In this document: positions 25,853-35,509 of the stretch, piece after piece
Layout of the letters: every line of letters starts with the position of its first letter
Numbering within the stretch: the first letter of the stretch is position 1
DNA from: Bacteroidota bacterium
Lineage (GTDB): Bacteria; Bacteroidota; Bacteroidia; Chitinophagales; Chitinophagaceae
NCBI GenBank assembly: GCA_018267955.1
Contig: JAFDXL010000005.1
Coordinates: 1 to 64,000 of the forward strand
DNA length: 64,000 nt
Reading direction: 5' to 3'
The notes under the pieces: generated by a model
Database searches by the model: none
The model's input: the letters and a program-made list of their open reading frames with translations, nothing else
Told to the model about the DNA's origin: nothing
Program-made: the position numbers and the translations under genes

Positions 25853-27451
25853 ATGCGCTACAACCTTTCACTATTATTTTTACTTTTTTGTATTACGACA
25901 TCTGCCCAGACTTTTAAAAGATACGACCTGATAAACGGTAGCAATAGCTCCTTCCCGTTTGACTACATGGTATTAGGTGACAGAATGATATTCTTTGCGA
26001 GCGATACTCCCGGAGGCGAGGCTTTGTGGGTAACGGATGGCAGAGACAGTACCACGTTGATACTTAAACCGCTGAATCACATAAATTACGCCCAGGAATT
26101 TGATTTACCATTCGCCGCAACAATAGGGGATAAAGCATTTTTCCTTGCATCAGAAGATAGGGCAAATATGGAGCTTTGGGTTTCTGACGGCAGTTACAAT
26201 GGCACCAACAGAATAAAAAAAATAGACAATAGCTCATATATCTCCAGTGCAGCAAATAACATCATTCTATGCAATAGCAAATTACTTTTCCTTGTAGGTA
26301 ATGACAATTCACAAACAGAACTATGGGTTTCTGACCAAACAGAATCGGGCACAAAACTACTAAAGACCTTTAATGCAAATCCCTCTACAATATCTCAAAT
26401 AAATCTTTTAAACCGCAAAGCCTATTTTCGTTTGAGAGATAGCAGTAGCTGGCAATTGTGGAGTACCGACGGCAGTACGGGAGGTACACAGTTAATATAT
26501 AGGCAAAACTTGCCCATTAATTTTCAACAAGGCATACCCCCATTGCTGACACCTGTAAATAACGAGTTGTTCTTTACAGGTATTGACAGCGCACATGGCA
26601 CTGAGCTCTGGGTTACAAACGGAACTACCTTCGGTACACATATCGTAAAAGACCTTAACCCCGGCCCTTCATCCGGAATGGTATTATTTCATTTTCCATT
26701 CAATGGGAAAGCCCTTTTTGTTGGCTACGACGGTAATAATTCAGGCCTATACAGCAGCGATGGCACCCAAACCGGTACCGGGTTAATATCAGTTATAGTC
26801 CCGGCACCTTACTGGCCTCCTGTACTGTGCAATGGACGTTTGTATTATTACGGCTATAATGGCCAGCATCAATCCCTGGCTGTTACAGATGGTACCACAG
26901 CAGGAACATACCTGCTCAAAGACCGAAACGGTAACTTTTTGCCCCAGGGAACGGTAGCTACCTACAATAATCGTGTGTACCTGGAAACTGACTTTAGCAT
27001 GTCTGCGATCGCTCACGGGCTTTATCAAAGCGATGGAACGGACACAGGTACCTACCTTATTTTACCGGGCAAGATGCTTGCATCACAAACTGTAACGACA
27101 AATTATGGCTTTTGCCAATTCAAAGGTTCTCTTTGGTTAGGTGGCATTTTTGATAATACGGGGATGGAACTATGGAGAATCACTACAACACCTGCCACAT
27201 CAATAAGTTCTGTCGATCAAAATTATAGTTTCTCCATTTACCCCAATCCCAATCATGGCAATTTTACAATAAAAACGGATATCCACACAGGCATAGTTAC
27301 AGTCTATGATATTACAGGACGCATTATCCTGAGCGCAGATGTAAAAGGAAACATTACCGACCTGCAATTACCTGCCGGAGCTAAAGGTATTTACTTTATA
27401 AAGCTGCAAAGCGGTGATGCTATAAGTACAAATAAGATATTGGTGGAGTGA
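25853..27451 (+). CDS. ELWxxDGT-repeat protein with T9SS sorting domain
   Basis: The protein has 532 residues: a signal peptide (ending ITTSAQ), eight repeats of varying quality (ALWVTDGRDSTTLILKPL, ELWVSDGSYNGTNRIKKI, GLYQSDGTDTGTYLIL) and a C-terminal sorting domain (FSIYPNPNHGNFTIKTD to KILVE). It is the second gene of the six-gene array. Its C-terminal ~25 residues (AKGIYFIKLQSGDA) closely match the following gene. It is a surface-exposed or secreted protein of unknown function. Confidence 0.9.
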   Translation: MRYNLSLLFLLFCITTSAQTFKRYDLINGSNSSFPFDYMVLGDRMIFFASDTPGGEALWVTDGRDSTTLILKPLNHINYAQEFDLPFAATIGDKAFFLASEDRANMELWVSDGSYNGTNRIKKIDNSSYISSAANNIILCNSKLLFLVGNDNSQTELWVSDQTESGTKLLKTFNANPSTISQINLLNRKAYFRLRDSSSWQLWSTDGSTGGTQLIYRQNLPINFQQGIPPLLTPVNNELFFTGIDSAHGTELWVTNGTTFGTHIVKDLNPGPSSGMVLFHFPFNGKALFVGYDGNNSGLYSSDGTQTGTGLISVIVPAPYWPPVLCNGRLYYYGYNGQHQSLAVTDGTTAGTYLLKDRNGNFLPQGTVATYNNRVYLETDFSMSAIAHGLYQSDGTDTGTYLILPGKMLASQTVTTNYGFCQFKGSLWLGGIFDNTGMELWRITTTPATSISSVDQNYSFSIYPNPNHGNFTIKTDIHTGIVTVYDITGRIILSADVKGNITDLQLPAGAKGIYFIKLQSGDAISTNKILVE

Positions 27452-27490
27452 CAATAACCCGTAGCTTTAAGCTGCAAAAAACCGTTTACT

Positions 27491-29110
27491 ATGCGATCTG
27501 TTTTTACCCTGCTGACACTTCTGATATCTCTATCCGCTAACGCTCAGTCTTTTAGCCGTTTTGATCTAAACCCGGGCACTAAAGATTCCGGGCCTGCGCT
27601 TTTCACAGTTGCAGGCGACAAAATGTATTTTGTAACAAGTGCACCCGTCGACAGTACAAGTATCCTGTGGCATCGCTATTTATGGGTAACGGACGGTCAC
27701 GATACAGGTACTCACAAAATACAGGATGTAGTACATGCCATTCCACCGGGAGATATATACGCCTTCAATCCCAGGACGCTTCAAGTACTTAACAACAAAT
27801 TGTTTTTTGTATGGCAGGATTCACAGCAGCATATGCAATTATGGACAACCGATGGCACAGATACAGGATCGCACCATGTTATTACCCTCCGGCAGATCAT
27901 GCCCATATCTACTTATAAAAGCAGCTACATTTTCCTTGGGAGGGATAGTGACCTGATACAATCTGTGTGGATTACTGATGGAACATCCGCAGGAACACGC
28001 ATTATCAAACGTGGAAACAAATATTGGAACGCCAACCCTACTTCCGCATGCAATTATAAGGACAAGATCTTCTGGCTGATGAACGATAGTACTTACATTG
28101 CCCAAATGTGGTATACAGATGGAACAGATACCGGCACACATATTATTTACAAAGGCAACCTGAATACACTTAGCACTGCCAATCAGTATATTAATGTAAT
28201 TGACAGCCAGATATTATACTCTGCATCTGACACGACTCATGGCATGGAACTATGGACGTGCGACGGTACGGACTCCGGAACACATATGCTTGTTGAGATC
28301 AATCCCGGCCCGAAAAACCAGGGAGCTTTTACTTATTCAACCTTAACATTCAATGGCAAACTATATTTCGGTGGAATGTATGGCAATGCAACGGGACTTT
28401 ATTGCAGCGACGGAACGGCAACAGGAACCCGGATTATAAAACCAATGAATTCGGTTTTTTACGGTGTTGTACCCGCAATTTTTAATAACAAATTCTTCTT
28501 CCTTGCAGAAGATAGCCGCAGATGGGCCTGTATGTATGTATCTGACGGAACTACAGCAGGTACAAAAATATTTACCGATAGTGCAGGTAAAGAGATAAGG
28601 GGAACGCCTATAGCTTACAACAATAAACTATACATACAATCCTATTTCGATACAGCCGCCGTTGGACTATACCAAAGCGATGGTTCATCTGCAAACACCT
28701 ATGTGATACATGCGGCATTTCCAAGGCCTGTGAATTACAGCACATTCGGATACTATTATACTATATACAAAAATGTCTTATGGCTGGAAGGCCAGTATGA
28801 CAGTACCGGGTTAGAGTTATGGCACCTTGGTGATATTGATACCCCTACAACCATCAGATCATTAGAGTATCAGAATATTGCCTGCTCCATTTACCCCAAC
28901 CCCAATCATGGCAATTTTACAATAAACACGGATAATGAAGCTTTTTTTGGTGTGGCGAGTGTTTATGACCTTACGGGGCGTTTGGTTATGGCCAAAACCG
29001 TAAAGGGAGCAGTCACTGTGCTGCAACTACCTGCATATGCCAAAGGCATCTATCTGGTGAAGCTGCAGAGCGGTGACGCTGTAAGTACAAAGAAGATATT
29101 GGTACAGTGA
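27491..29110 (+). CDS. ELWxxDGT-repeat protein with T9SS sorting domain
   Basis: The protein has 539 residues, with signal peptide MRSVFTLLTLLISLSANAQ. Eight repeats include YLWVTDGHDTGTHKIQD, QMWYTDGTDTGTHIIY and ELWTCDGTDSGTHMLVEI. The sorting domain runs from CSIYPNPNHGNFTINTD to KKILVQ. It starts 39 bases after the preceding paralogue and shares with it the pattern GxYxxKLQSGDAxSTxKILV. Repeat positions 6-8 use LY/MY instead of LW, a subfamily trait of the central array genes. Confidence 0.9.
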   Translation: MRSVFTLLTLLISLSANAQSFSRFDLNPGTKDSGPALFTVAGDKMYFVTSAPVDSTSILWHRYLWVTDGHDTGTHKIQDVVHAIPPGDIYAFNPRTLQVLNNKLFFVWQDSQQHMQLWTTDGTDTGSHHVITLRQIMPISTYKSSYIFLGRDSDLIQSVWITDGTSAGTRIIKRGNKYWNANPTSACNYKDKIFWLMNDSTYIAQMWYTDGTDTGTHIIYKGNLNTLSTANQYINVIDSQILYSASDTTHGMELWTCDGTDSGTHMLVEINPGPKNQGAFTYSTLTFNGKLYFGGMYGNATGLYCSDGTATGTRIIKPMNSVFYGVVPAIFNNKFFFLAEDSRRWACMYVSDGTTAGTKIFTDSAGKEIRGTPIAYNNKLYIQSYFDTAAVGLYQSDGSSANTYVIHAAFPRPVNYSTFGYYYTIYKNVLWLEGQYDSTGLELWHLGDIDTPTTIRSLEYQNIACSIYPNPNHGNFTINTDNEAFFGVASVYDLTGRLVMAKTVKGAVTVLQLPAYAKGIYLVKLQSGDAVSTKKILVQ

Positions 29111-29183
29111 TAATAACTGCGGGTTAAAGCTGATTGCTGTATGCAAAAACAGTGATAACTTAGGCATATAAGAGCTATTCCGT

Positions 29184-30779
29184 ATGCTTAAATACCTGCT
29201 TTTCATACTGCTATTAGTGCGTATAAGTGTATCTGCTCAACCGGTAACACTTACGTGTTTCGATCTCTTGTCGGGATCACTTAGCTCCGTACCGCAATAC
29301 ATGGCATCCTGCAATGGTAAGATGTTGTTTACCTGCGAAGCCGATTCCGCTTCCGGACGGGAATTATGGATAAGTGACGGAACACTGCCGGGCACACACT
29401 TGCTAAAAGATATACGCAAGGGCGCAAATAGCAGCTGGCCATCTTGCATTACGGGCGCTAACGACAAAGTATTTTTCATCGCGGTTGAAAAAAACTATAA
29501 CTCACAGCTTTGGGTAAGCGATGGCACTGAAGCCGGCACTCGTCGCCTCACCAATATAGATACCAACAATATCAATGGTGGTGTTTATCCGCCGCTGGCC
29601 GTTCTGGGCAGCAGGGCATTTTTATGGGGCTCAGACAGCACACACAGGCAGGCTCTTTGGGTAAGTAATGGAACGGTGGCAGGTACACAGTTGGTCTTGT
29701 CGCTCAACAATGCAGATAATGCTGCTGTTACAGACTTTATAGCCTACAAGGGAAAAATGTGTTTTATGGCCCGGTACCCAACAGGCTATACGGAGCTTTG
29801 GTCAACCGATGGCACCGCTGCAGGTAGCACCAGGATAGATACACTACATACGACCTCCCTTGTTTACCAGCACCTGGTTAGCTGCAACAATCTATTGTTT
29901 TTTATGGGCCAGGATAATGCGCATGGCCTCGAAGCATGGGTATCTGATGGCACTGCTGCCGGCACACATATGATCACAGACCTCAACCCCGGCCCCGCGC
30001 AGGGATATTTGGGCTCTACCTTCTACGCGTACAATGGCCGCACCTACTTCTTTGGCGACAATGGCCAGCAAAAAGGTTTGTATGCCACCGACGGCACTGC
30101 TGCTGGTACACAATTTATAACAACCTCCGCCGGCGCATTGGGCTGGGATTATACAACCGTCTATAAAGACAAGCTCTACTTTATTGGCGATAGTGCAGCT
30201 ATGTGCGTAACCAACGGCACAAAAGAAGGCACTTATCCGTTAAGAGATTCTGCAGGCTATCTACTGCATCCTTATTTGTTGCACGAATATAAAGGCAATC
30301 TATACATACTTACTGCTGAAGGATGGCGCCATGGCCTTTATAGAACATCCGGTAACGATACAGTGAAAACATTAAAACAAGGATTGGTAGTAAGCCCATG
30401 GCTATACTATGTAAAGCAGTTTTATGAGTATGATGATGCGCTTTGGATAAACGATTGGCTGGATAGCAGTGGTGCGGAGTTGTGGCGTATATACGACACC
30501 ACCACTATTATAAAAAAACCTACGCCGCCCTTTGCCATCTACCCCAACCCCAATCATGGCAGCTTCACCATCAGCACAGCCGATAGCAATTTTATTGGCC
30601 GTATACATATCTGCGATGTGGCCGGCAGGGAAGTGTATTACAACAATCATGTGTCCGGTGCCATTATCAATGTAACGATACCAGGTGCTGCTGCAGGTGT
30701 GTACTTCCTCACAATGCAGGATATCTCTGATCCCAAAACCAGCAGAACTATTAGCAGCTATAAGATAGTGGTGTGGTAG
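29184..30779 (+). CDS. ELWxxDGT-repeat protein with T9SS sorting domain
   Basis: The protein has 531 residues with a signal peptide ending VRISVSAQ. Eight repeats include ELWISDGTLPGTHLLKDI, QLWVSDGTEAGTRRLTNI and EAWVSDGTAAGTHMITDL. The last ~80 residues, from FAIYPNPNHGSFTIST to SYKIVVW, are almost identical to those of the next gene, in DNA as well as protein, while the repeat regions are diverged. The domain carries an insertion (DISDPKTSRTI) absent from the other paralogues. Confidence 0.9.
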   Translation: MLKYLLFILLLVRISVSAQPVTLTCFDLLSGSLSSVPQYMASCNGKMLFTCEADSASGRELWISDGTLPGTHLLKDIRKGANSSWPSCITGANDKVFFIAVEKNYNSQLWVSDGTEAGTRRLTNIDTNNINGGVYPPLAVLGSRAFLWGSDSTHRQALWVSNGTVAGTQLVLSLNNADNAAVTDFIAYKGKMCFMARYPTGYTELWSTDGTAAGSTRIDTLHTTSLVYQHLVSCNNLLFFMGQDNAHGLEAWVSDGTAAGTHMITDLNPGPAQGYLGSTFYAYNGRTYFFGDNGQQKGLYATDGTAAGTQFITTSAGALGWDYTTVYKDKLYFIGDSAAMCVTNGTKEGTYPLRDSAGYLLHPYLLHEYKGNLYILTAEGWRHGLYRTSGNDTVKTLKQGLVVSPWLYYVKQFYEYDDALWINDWLDSSGAELWRIYDTTTIIKKPTPPFAIYPNPNHGSFTISTADSNFIGRIHICDVAGREVYYNNHVSGAIINVTIPGAAAGVYFLTMQDISDPKTSRTISSYKIVVW

Positions 30780-30879
30780 TTACGATAAAAAATTACAGGT
30801 TCATGACCTGCAATAACGGGGGATGGATTGGTAACCGGTCATTTTTTGTATTTTTATCTTACCCGGTTAAAACTATCCT

Positions 30880-32490
30880 ATGCGTACACACTTAATGCTT
30901 ATAGCGTTATTATTGTCTCATTTTATTGCCCCCGCACAGTCAATCACTAAATATGATCTTAATCCGGGAAGTGCCAGTTCTGTGCCAGCCAATTTTCTGG
31001 TAGCCGGAAATAAAATGTTCTTTACCACACTGAACTATGATACTACAGTCCTATGGGTTACAGATGGCAGCGCCAACGGAATGCGGAAAATAAAACAGAC
31101 AAAACTGAGGCAATACTCCTATGCATTCGATAACCTGGTAGCACTTAATGGGAAAGTTTTCTTTCTGGCAACAGATACTTCTTCTTCGGTCTTTAATCAG
31201 CTATGGGTTTCAGATGGTACGGACACAGGCACCTATATGATAAAAGAGATAACGAACAATAGCAGAACCACCGGTATCGTTAGTACCATGACAGCATATA
31301 AGGGCCGGTTAATTTTCCCCGCGACAGACAATTCCGGCCCTGCACTTTGGAGCTCTGACGGTACAGAGGCGGGCACCGGGATAATCTATACCAATCCGGG
31401 ATCCAACTGGTTTCCCGGAAGTGATTTCTGCTTTTTCCAGGGAAAGGAGTACTTCATCGTTCAAGATCAATTTGACAAAGGCAGTCTTTGGTATACCGAT
31501 GGCACTAAAGCCGGTACGCAAACCCTTAATATTCCGAGCTTGGGCAAGTACATACCGGCAAACGGGTCAATGATTGCTACACGGGATAAGATATTTTTCC
31601 CTATGAGCGATAGTTTGCACGGGAATGAGCTTTGGGTTTCTGACGGCACAGTCAGTGGTACGCACCTGGTGAAAGACATCGCGCCCGGTATTGCAGATAG
31701 CAAACCCTTATTACAGCCATCGCCATTAAGTAATAAAGTTTTCTTTACCGCTTCCAACAAGCCAAATTACATCAACGCATTCTGTACAGACGGTACTGAT
31801 ACAGGCACACATCTTTTTTGGCATGATTTAATATACAATCCCCGTTCATGGAATGCCGTTTTTAAAGGTCATTATTACTTTAACAGCACTTATTTAGATA
31901 GCCTGCTTGTTACCGATGGTACACAGCCGGGCACAGAACCATTGAAGGACAACGATGGAAATTACGTGCCGCAGGGTGTAGTTGCCCCATACAATAACGC
32001 ACTCTATATAATACAAAATTCCGCTCCCGGCATCAGCGGACGTGTTTACAAAACAGACGGCACCCAAGAAGGTACTTATTTAATAAAACAAGGTACCCCC
32101 GGAAGCTATTTACTCACGTGGAAACATGCATCCATTGAATTCAATGGATCTCTATGGATATCTGCAACCCTGGATAGCGATGGGCAGGAGCTTTGGCGGA
32201 TAACTGACACTACAACCATTATACTGCAACCTATCCAACCCTTTGCCATCTACCCCAACCCCAACCATGGCAGCTTCACCATCAGCACAGCCGACAGTAA
32301 TTTTATCGGGCGCATACACATCTGCGATGTGGCAGGCAGGGAAGTGTATTACAACAATCATGTTTCCGGTGCTACTATCCATGTAACGATACCCGGCGCT
32401 GCTGCAGGTGTGTACTTCCTCACGATGCAGGATATCTCTGATCCCAAAACCAGCAGAACTATTAGCAGCTATAAGATAGTGGTGTGGTGA
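30880..32490 (+). CDS. ELWxxDGT-repeat protein with T9SS sorting domain
   Basis: The protein has 536 residues with signal peptide MRTHLMLIALLLSHFIAPAQ. Eight repeats include QLWVSDGTDTGTYMIKEI and ELWVSDGTVSGTHLVKDI. The sorting domain (FAIYPNPNHGSFTIST to SYKIVVW) differs from that of the upstream paralogue by only two residues. It also shares a KDxxGNxxPQG loop after the seventh repeat with the gene at 25853. The upstream gap of 100 bases is the largest in the array and may hold a promoter. Confidence 0.9.
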   Translation: MRTHLMLIALLLSHFIAPAQSITKYDLNPGSASSVPANFLVAGNKMFFTTLNYDTTVLWVTDGSANGMRKIKQTKLRQYSYAFDNLVALNGKVFFLATDTSSSVFNQLWVSDGTDTGTYMIKEITNNSRTTGIVSTMTAYKGRLIFPATDNSGPALWSSDGTEAGTGIIYTNPGSNWFPGSDFCFFQGKEYFIVQDQFDKGSLWYTDGTKAGTQTLNIPSLGKYIPANGSMIATRDKIFFPMSDSLHGNELWVSDGTVSGTHLVKDIAPGIADSKPLLQPSPLSNKVFFTASNKPNYINAFCTDGTDTGTHLFWHDLIYNPRSWNAVFKGHYYFNSTYLDSLLVTDGTQPGTEPLKDNDGNYVPQGVVAPYNNALYIIQNSAPGISGRVYKTDGTQEGTYLIKQGTPGSYLLTWKHASIEFNGSLWISATLDSDGQELWRITDTTTIILQPIQPFAIYPNPNHGSFTISTADSNFIGRIHICDVAGREVYYNNHVSGATIHVTIPGAAAGVYFLTMQDISDPKTSRTISSYKIVVW

Positions 32491-32524
32491 TACCAATATC
32501 AATATATTCAGTAAATTGTAACAG

Positions 32525-34177
32525 ATGGCTATCCGTAGAATTATATGGTTATTGCTCTTCTGCTTTCTTTGGGTACATACGGAAGCCAATACTTTTTTTC
32601 GCAGCGTAGACATCACAACCCGGGGTAGTGGTAACCCCTTGCGTTTTTTTATTTTTAAAAACAGGCTGTATTTTACCGCCACGGACAGCGTACATGGATA
32701 TGAGTTATGGAGCAGTGATGGTACACCATCCGGCACAAAAATGTTTGCCGATCTCACTCCTGGCATCAGCAACTCTGTTTTAGACAACTACATTATATAC
32801 CACAACAAACTTTACTTCCAAAATATAGTAAGTTACGATAGTTTGCAAATATGGTGCACAGACGGTACAACATGGGGCACCCAATTGATCAAGACCGTCT
32901 ATGCTGTCCCTGCTGCCAATCCTTATCATCCTTCCACTGCATTTACACTCTGCAACGACAAGTTGTTCTTTGCTGCCGACAGTGGCCAGGCAGGATCAGA
33001 ATTATGGATTAGCGATGGCACAACGGCAGGCACATATATGCTGAAGGATATAAACCCAACTGGTACCGGCATATCCGGATCGTCTTACCCCGAGCAGATC
33101 ACAGCTTACAATGGCAATATATATTTTACAGCAAATGACGCCATACACGGCGTAGAAATGTGGGAAAGCGATGGCACTACCGCAGGCACACAGTTACTAC
33201 GCGATATTAATCCCGGGCCATTCCATTCAAACCCACGCGGATTTACAGTATTTATAAATAAGATGTGGTTCTTTGCCAATGACAGCACTCACGGCAGCGA
33301 ATTATGGACCAGCAATGGCACTACCACAGGCACTTACCTGTTTCTCGACATCAATCCCGGTAGTGCCAGCAGCGGCTTTAGCAAGCCATTTGAGCAAAAC
33401 AACATCTTGGTCTTTACCGCTAACGATGGCATTACCGGTACAGAATTATGGATTACAGATGGGACACAGGGTAAAACAATTCCTGTTGCAGATATCAACC
33501 GGGGCAGCAATGGTTCCAATCCACATTATTTTAGTGTATGCGGCAAACGCCTCTATTTTGTCGCTAATGACGGCATACATGGTACAGAACCTTGGGTAAC
33601 AGACTTTGCAGCTAATGGCACGCATATACTTCGCGATATTGCCCCCGGCAGTGATGGATCTTATCCATCAGTTGCAACACCTTATGCAGGTCAATTCTAT
33701 TTTGAGGCAGATGCCCATGCTGGTGATGCACAACTATACGAATCTGACGGAACAGAAACCGGCACGAATATGCTGCAACCTGCCAACGCTTATAACAATG
33801 CACTAGTGGCGGTATATCAACCAGCCATGCTTCCCATTCTGAATGGTGCTTTGTACTTCCCTGCTTATTACAACGATATAGGTAATGAACTCTGGTCATT
33901 GACCAACTATCTAGCGCAGGGCGTTACCAGCCTGTCAGGCAAGGATATGAACATCTACCCCAACCCCAATCACGGCAGCTTTACTATTAATACCGGCAAC
34001 GCAGATTTTACAGGGCGCATACACATCTGCGATGTTGCAGGCAGGGAGGTATATTATAACAACAGCGTATCGGGGATGGAAATCAATGTGCAATTACCAT
34101 CTGCAGCCGCAGGCTTGTATTTCTTAAAGATTTGCAGCAATACAGGCATCAGCACTTATAAGATAGTGGTGCGGTAA
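32525..34177 (+). CDS. ELWxxDGT-repeat protein with T9SS sorting domain
   Basis: The protein has 550 residues with signal peptide MAIRRIIWLLLFCFLWVHTEA. Eight well-conserved repeats include ELWSSDGTPSGTKMFADL, EMWESDGTTAGTQLLRDI and EPWVTDFAANGTHILRDI. In repeat quality it resembles the solitary gene at 1759 more than its array neighbours. The sorting domain (MNIYPNPNHGSFTINTG to TYKIVVR) shares IHICDVAGREVYYNN with the two preceding genes but lacks their insertion. It closes the array and is followed by a strong hairpin. Confidence 0.9.
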   Translation: MAIRRIIWLLLFCFLWVHTEANTFFRSVDITTRGSGNPLRFFIFKNRLYFTATDSVHGYELWSSDGTPSGTKMFADLTPGISNSVLDNYIIYHNKLYFQNIVSYDSLQIWCTDGTTWGTQLIKTVYAVPAANPYHPSTAFTLCNDKLFFAADSGQAGSELWISDGTTAGTYMLKDINPTGTGISGSSYPEQITAYNGNIYFTANDAIHGVEMWESDGTTAGTQLLRDINPGPFHSNPRGFTVFINKMWFFANDSTHGSELWTSNGTTTGTYLFLDINPGSASSGFSKPFEQNNILVFTANDGITGTELWITDGTQGKTIPVADINRGSNGSNPHYFSVCGKRLYFVANDGIHGTEPWVTDFAANGTHILRDIAPGSDGSYPSVATPYAGQFYFEADAHAGDAQLYESDGTETGTNMLQPANAYNNALVAVYQPAMLPILNGALYFPAYYNDIGNELWSLTNYLAQGVTSLSGKDMNIYPNPNHGSFTINTGNADFTGRIHICDVAGREVYYNNSVSGMEINVQLPSAAAGLYFLKICSNTGISTYKIVVR

Positions 34178-34181
34178 TAAA

Positions 34182-34207
34182 AAAAGGGCCCCGCAATGAG
34201 CGGGGCC
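34182..34207 (-). terminator. Terminator of cspA, possibly bidirectional
   Basis: GGCCCCGC (34187-34194), loop AATGA, GCGGGGCC (34200-34207) is a perfect 8-bp hairpin. On the minus strand it is followed by a run of T and lies 23 bases after the cspA stop. On the plus strand it lies just after the array's last stop but has no T-run. Confidence 0.8.
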
Positions 34208-34230
34208 TGCAAATGACTGATATGATTAGA

Positions 34231-34422
34231 TTAGATAACTCTTACGTTAACTGCATTTAAACCCTTCGGACCATTTTGTACTTCGTATGTAACTGTGCTG
34301 TTTTCGAAGATCTCATCTATAAGACCTGAAACGTGCACAAATACATCCTGACCACCTGTTGAAGGTGTAATGAAACCAAAACCTTTAGTTTCATTGAAAA
34401 ATTTTACTTTGCCTTCTTGCAT
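34231..34422 (-). CDS. cspA: Cold-shock domain protein
   Basis: From the ATG at 34422 the protein has 63 residues, the usual size. The RNA-binding motifs RNP1 (KGFGFI) and RNP2 (VFVHVS) are present in GKVKFFNETKGFGFITP and GQDVFVHVSGLID. A longer frame to 34482 only translates the 5' leader. It is a single-stranded nucleic acid chaperone of the cytoplasm. The symbol is used for the family; the paralogue number is unknown. A -7-type TATATTTG lies 28 bases upstream. Confidence 0.95.
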   Translation of the reverse strand: MQEGKVKFFNETKGFGFITPSTGGQDVFVHVSGLIDEIFENSTVTYEVQNGPKGLNAVNVRVI

Positions 34423-34449
34423 AAAAAATTGAAATAAATTAATAAAGTG

Positions 34450-34457
34450 CAAATATA
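34450..34457 (-). promoter_or_regulatory. -7-type promoter element of cspA
   Basis: On the minus strand the bases read TATATTTG, matching TAnnTTTG, 28 bases before the ATG. No TTTG at the expected -33 position was found. Confidence 0.5.
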
Positions 34458-34511
34458 ACGAGAATATTTGAATATTTGACATTTTTCTTCAAGGCTGCAA
34501 ATAATATCCCC

Positions 34512-35387
34512 TTACCTCTTCACCACAAACCGCTTCTGCGCTACAGCATCATCTGTCTTGTACCGCAGTATATAAGTGCCATCAGGCAGGTTAATGGGTA
34601 TATGATCTGTGGTAAGCGGAGCATCGTATAGCTGTCTGCCCAGTGCATCATAGATGCTTACCTGTGGGATATGCGTAGCTATCTTTTTACTCTTTATATA
34701 CAGATAGTCGGTGCACGGGTTGGGGTAGATGCTGATGAAATTATCGTCTTTCAATGGTTGCACATAGCCTTCCGAGTAATAATCAAGTACTATATTATCT
34801 ATCATCCACCCATCCTGGTGACTGTCTATACTATCAGATATAAAAGTAAATCGATAAAAAACAGAATCTGGGTGGTGATGTCGAGGCGCCCAATAACACC
34901 ATACAGATCGCCACCCATTAGTAGAAGTATCAATACTTGGTGTATCATTTAGATCAAAAACATAGTCTCCTGACTTAATGAGATCGGTCCATGTTTTACC
35001 GGTATCTGCAGAATATTCAATGATAGCCTTGTCCCCACTATCCTTTTGTAATTGAAATGAGAAGGTGATTAATGGTACGCTTCCATATGCCCACAAAGCA
35101 AGCGGCCACTCCTGTTTAAGAATGAAGACCGAAGTATCATTTACCGGATAGGTATTAACGGTATCTATAACCAAGGCATTTGGGTAAGTCCTGGCTGAAT
35201 CAAAAACCGCTTTTTGCGGCCTGCCTATTTGCCATATGTTATGCTTGTAGTTTATGGTATCTATAAACAAATGTCCTCTTATTGTATCATGCGGGTGTTC
35301 GAATGTACAATCCCAGACATCACCGATTTGCCCATAACCTCTAACAATAGAAAACAGGCATAGAAAGAGTAGTATAGTTTTTTGCAT
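34512..35387 (-). CDS. Secreted protein with T9SS type A sorting domain
   Basis: The protein has 291 residues. Signal peptide MQKTILLFLCLFSIVRGYGQ is followed by a beta-rich domain (residues about 20-205) with ALWAYGSVPLITFSFQLQ and KAIIEYSADTGKTWTDLI, which resembles the jelly-roll/CUB-like exported domains of Bacteroidota. The C-terminal ~75 residues are a sorting domain: FISIYPNPCTDYLYIKS to KRFVVKR. There is no ELWxxDGT repeat. Function unknown. Confidence 0.85.
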   Translation of the reverse strand: MQKTILLFLCLFSIVRGYGQIGDVWDCTFEHPHDTIRGHLFIDTINYKHNIWQIGRPQKAVFDSARTYPNALVIDTVNTYPVNDTSVFILKQEWPLALWAYGSVPLITFSFQLQKDSGDKAIIEYSADTGKTWTDLIKSGDYVFDLNDTPSIDTSTNGWRSVWCYWAPRHHHPDSVFYRFTFISDSIDSHQDGWMIDNIVLDYYSEGYVQPLKDDNFISIYPNPCTDYLYIKSKKIATHIPQVSIYDALGRQLYDAPLTTDHIPINLPDGTYILRYKTDDAVAQKRFVVKR

Positions 35388-35484
35388 AGAATATGAATTT
35401 TAGGTACCCTAAAGTTACATGCATTATTTTTCATATTCATTGGCTTCTGTAACATTTATTCCGCAACTCCATGCAGGGGCTATA

Positions 35485-35492
35485 TAATTTTG
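35485..35492 (+). promoter_or_regulatory. -7-type element upstream of the methyltransferase gene
   Basis: TAATTTTG fits TAnnTTTG and lies 17 bases before the ATG at 35510. It supports that start over the ATG at 35471, which lies upstream of the element. Confidence 0.45.
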
Positions 35493-35509
35493 CAAAAACA
35501 TTACCTCTT

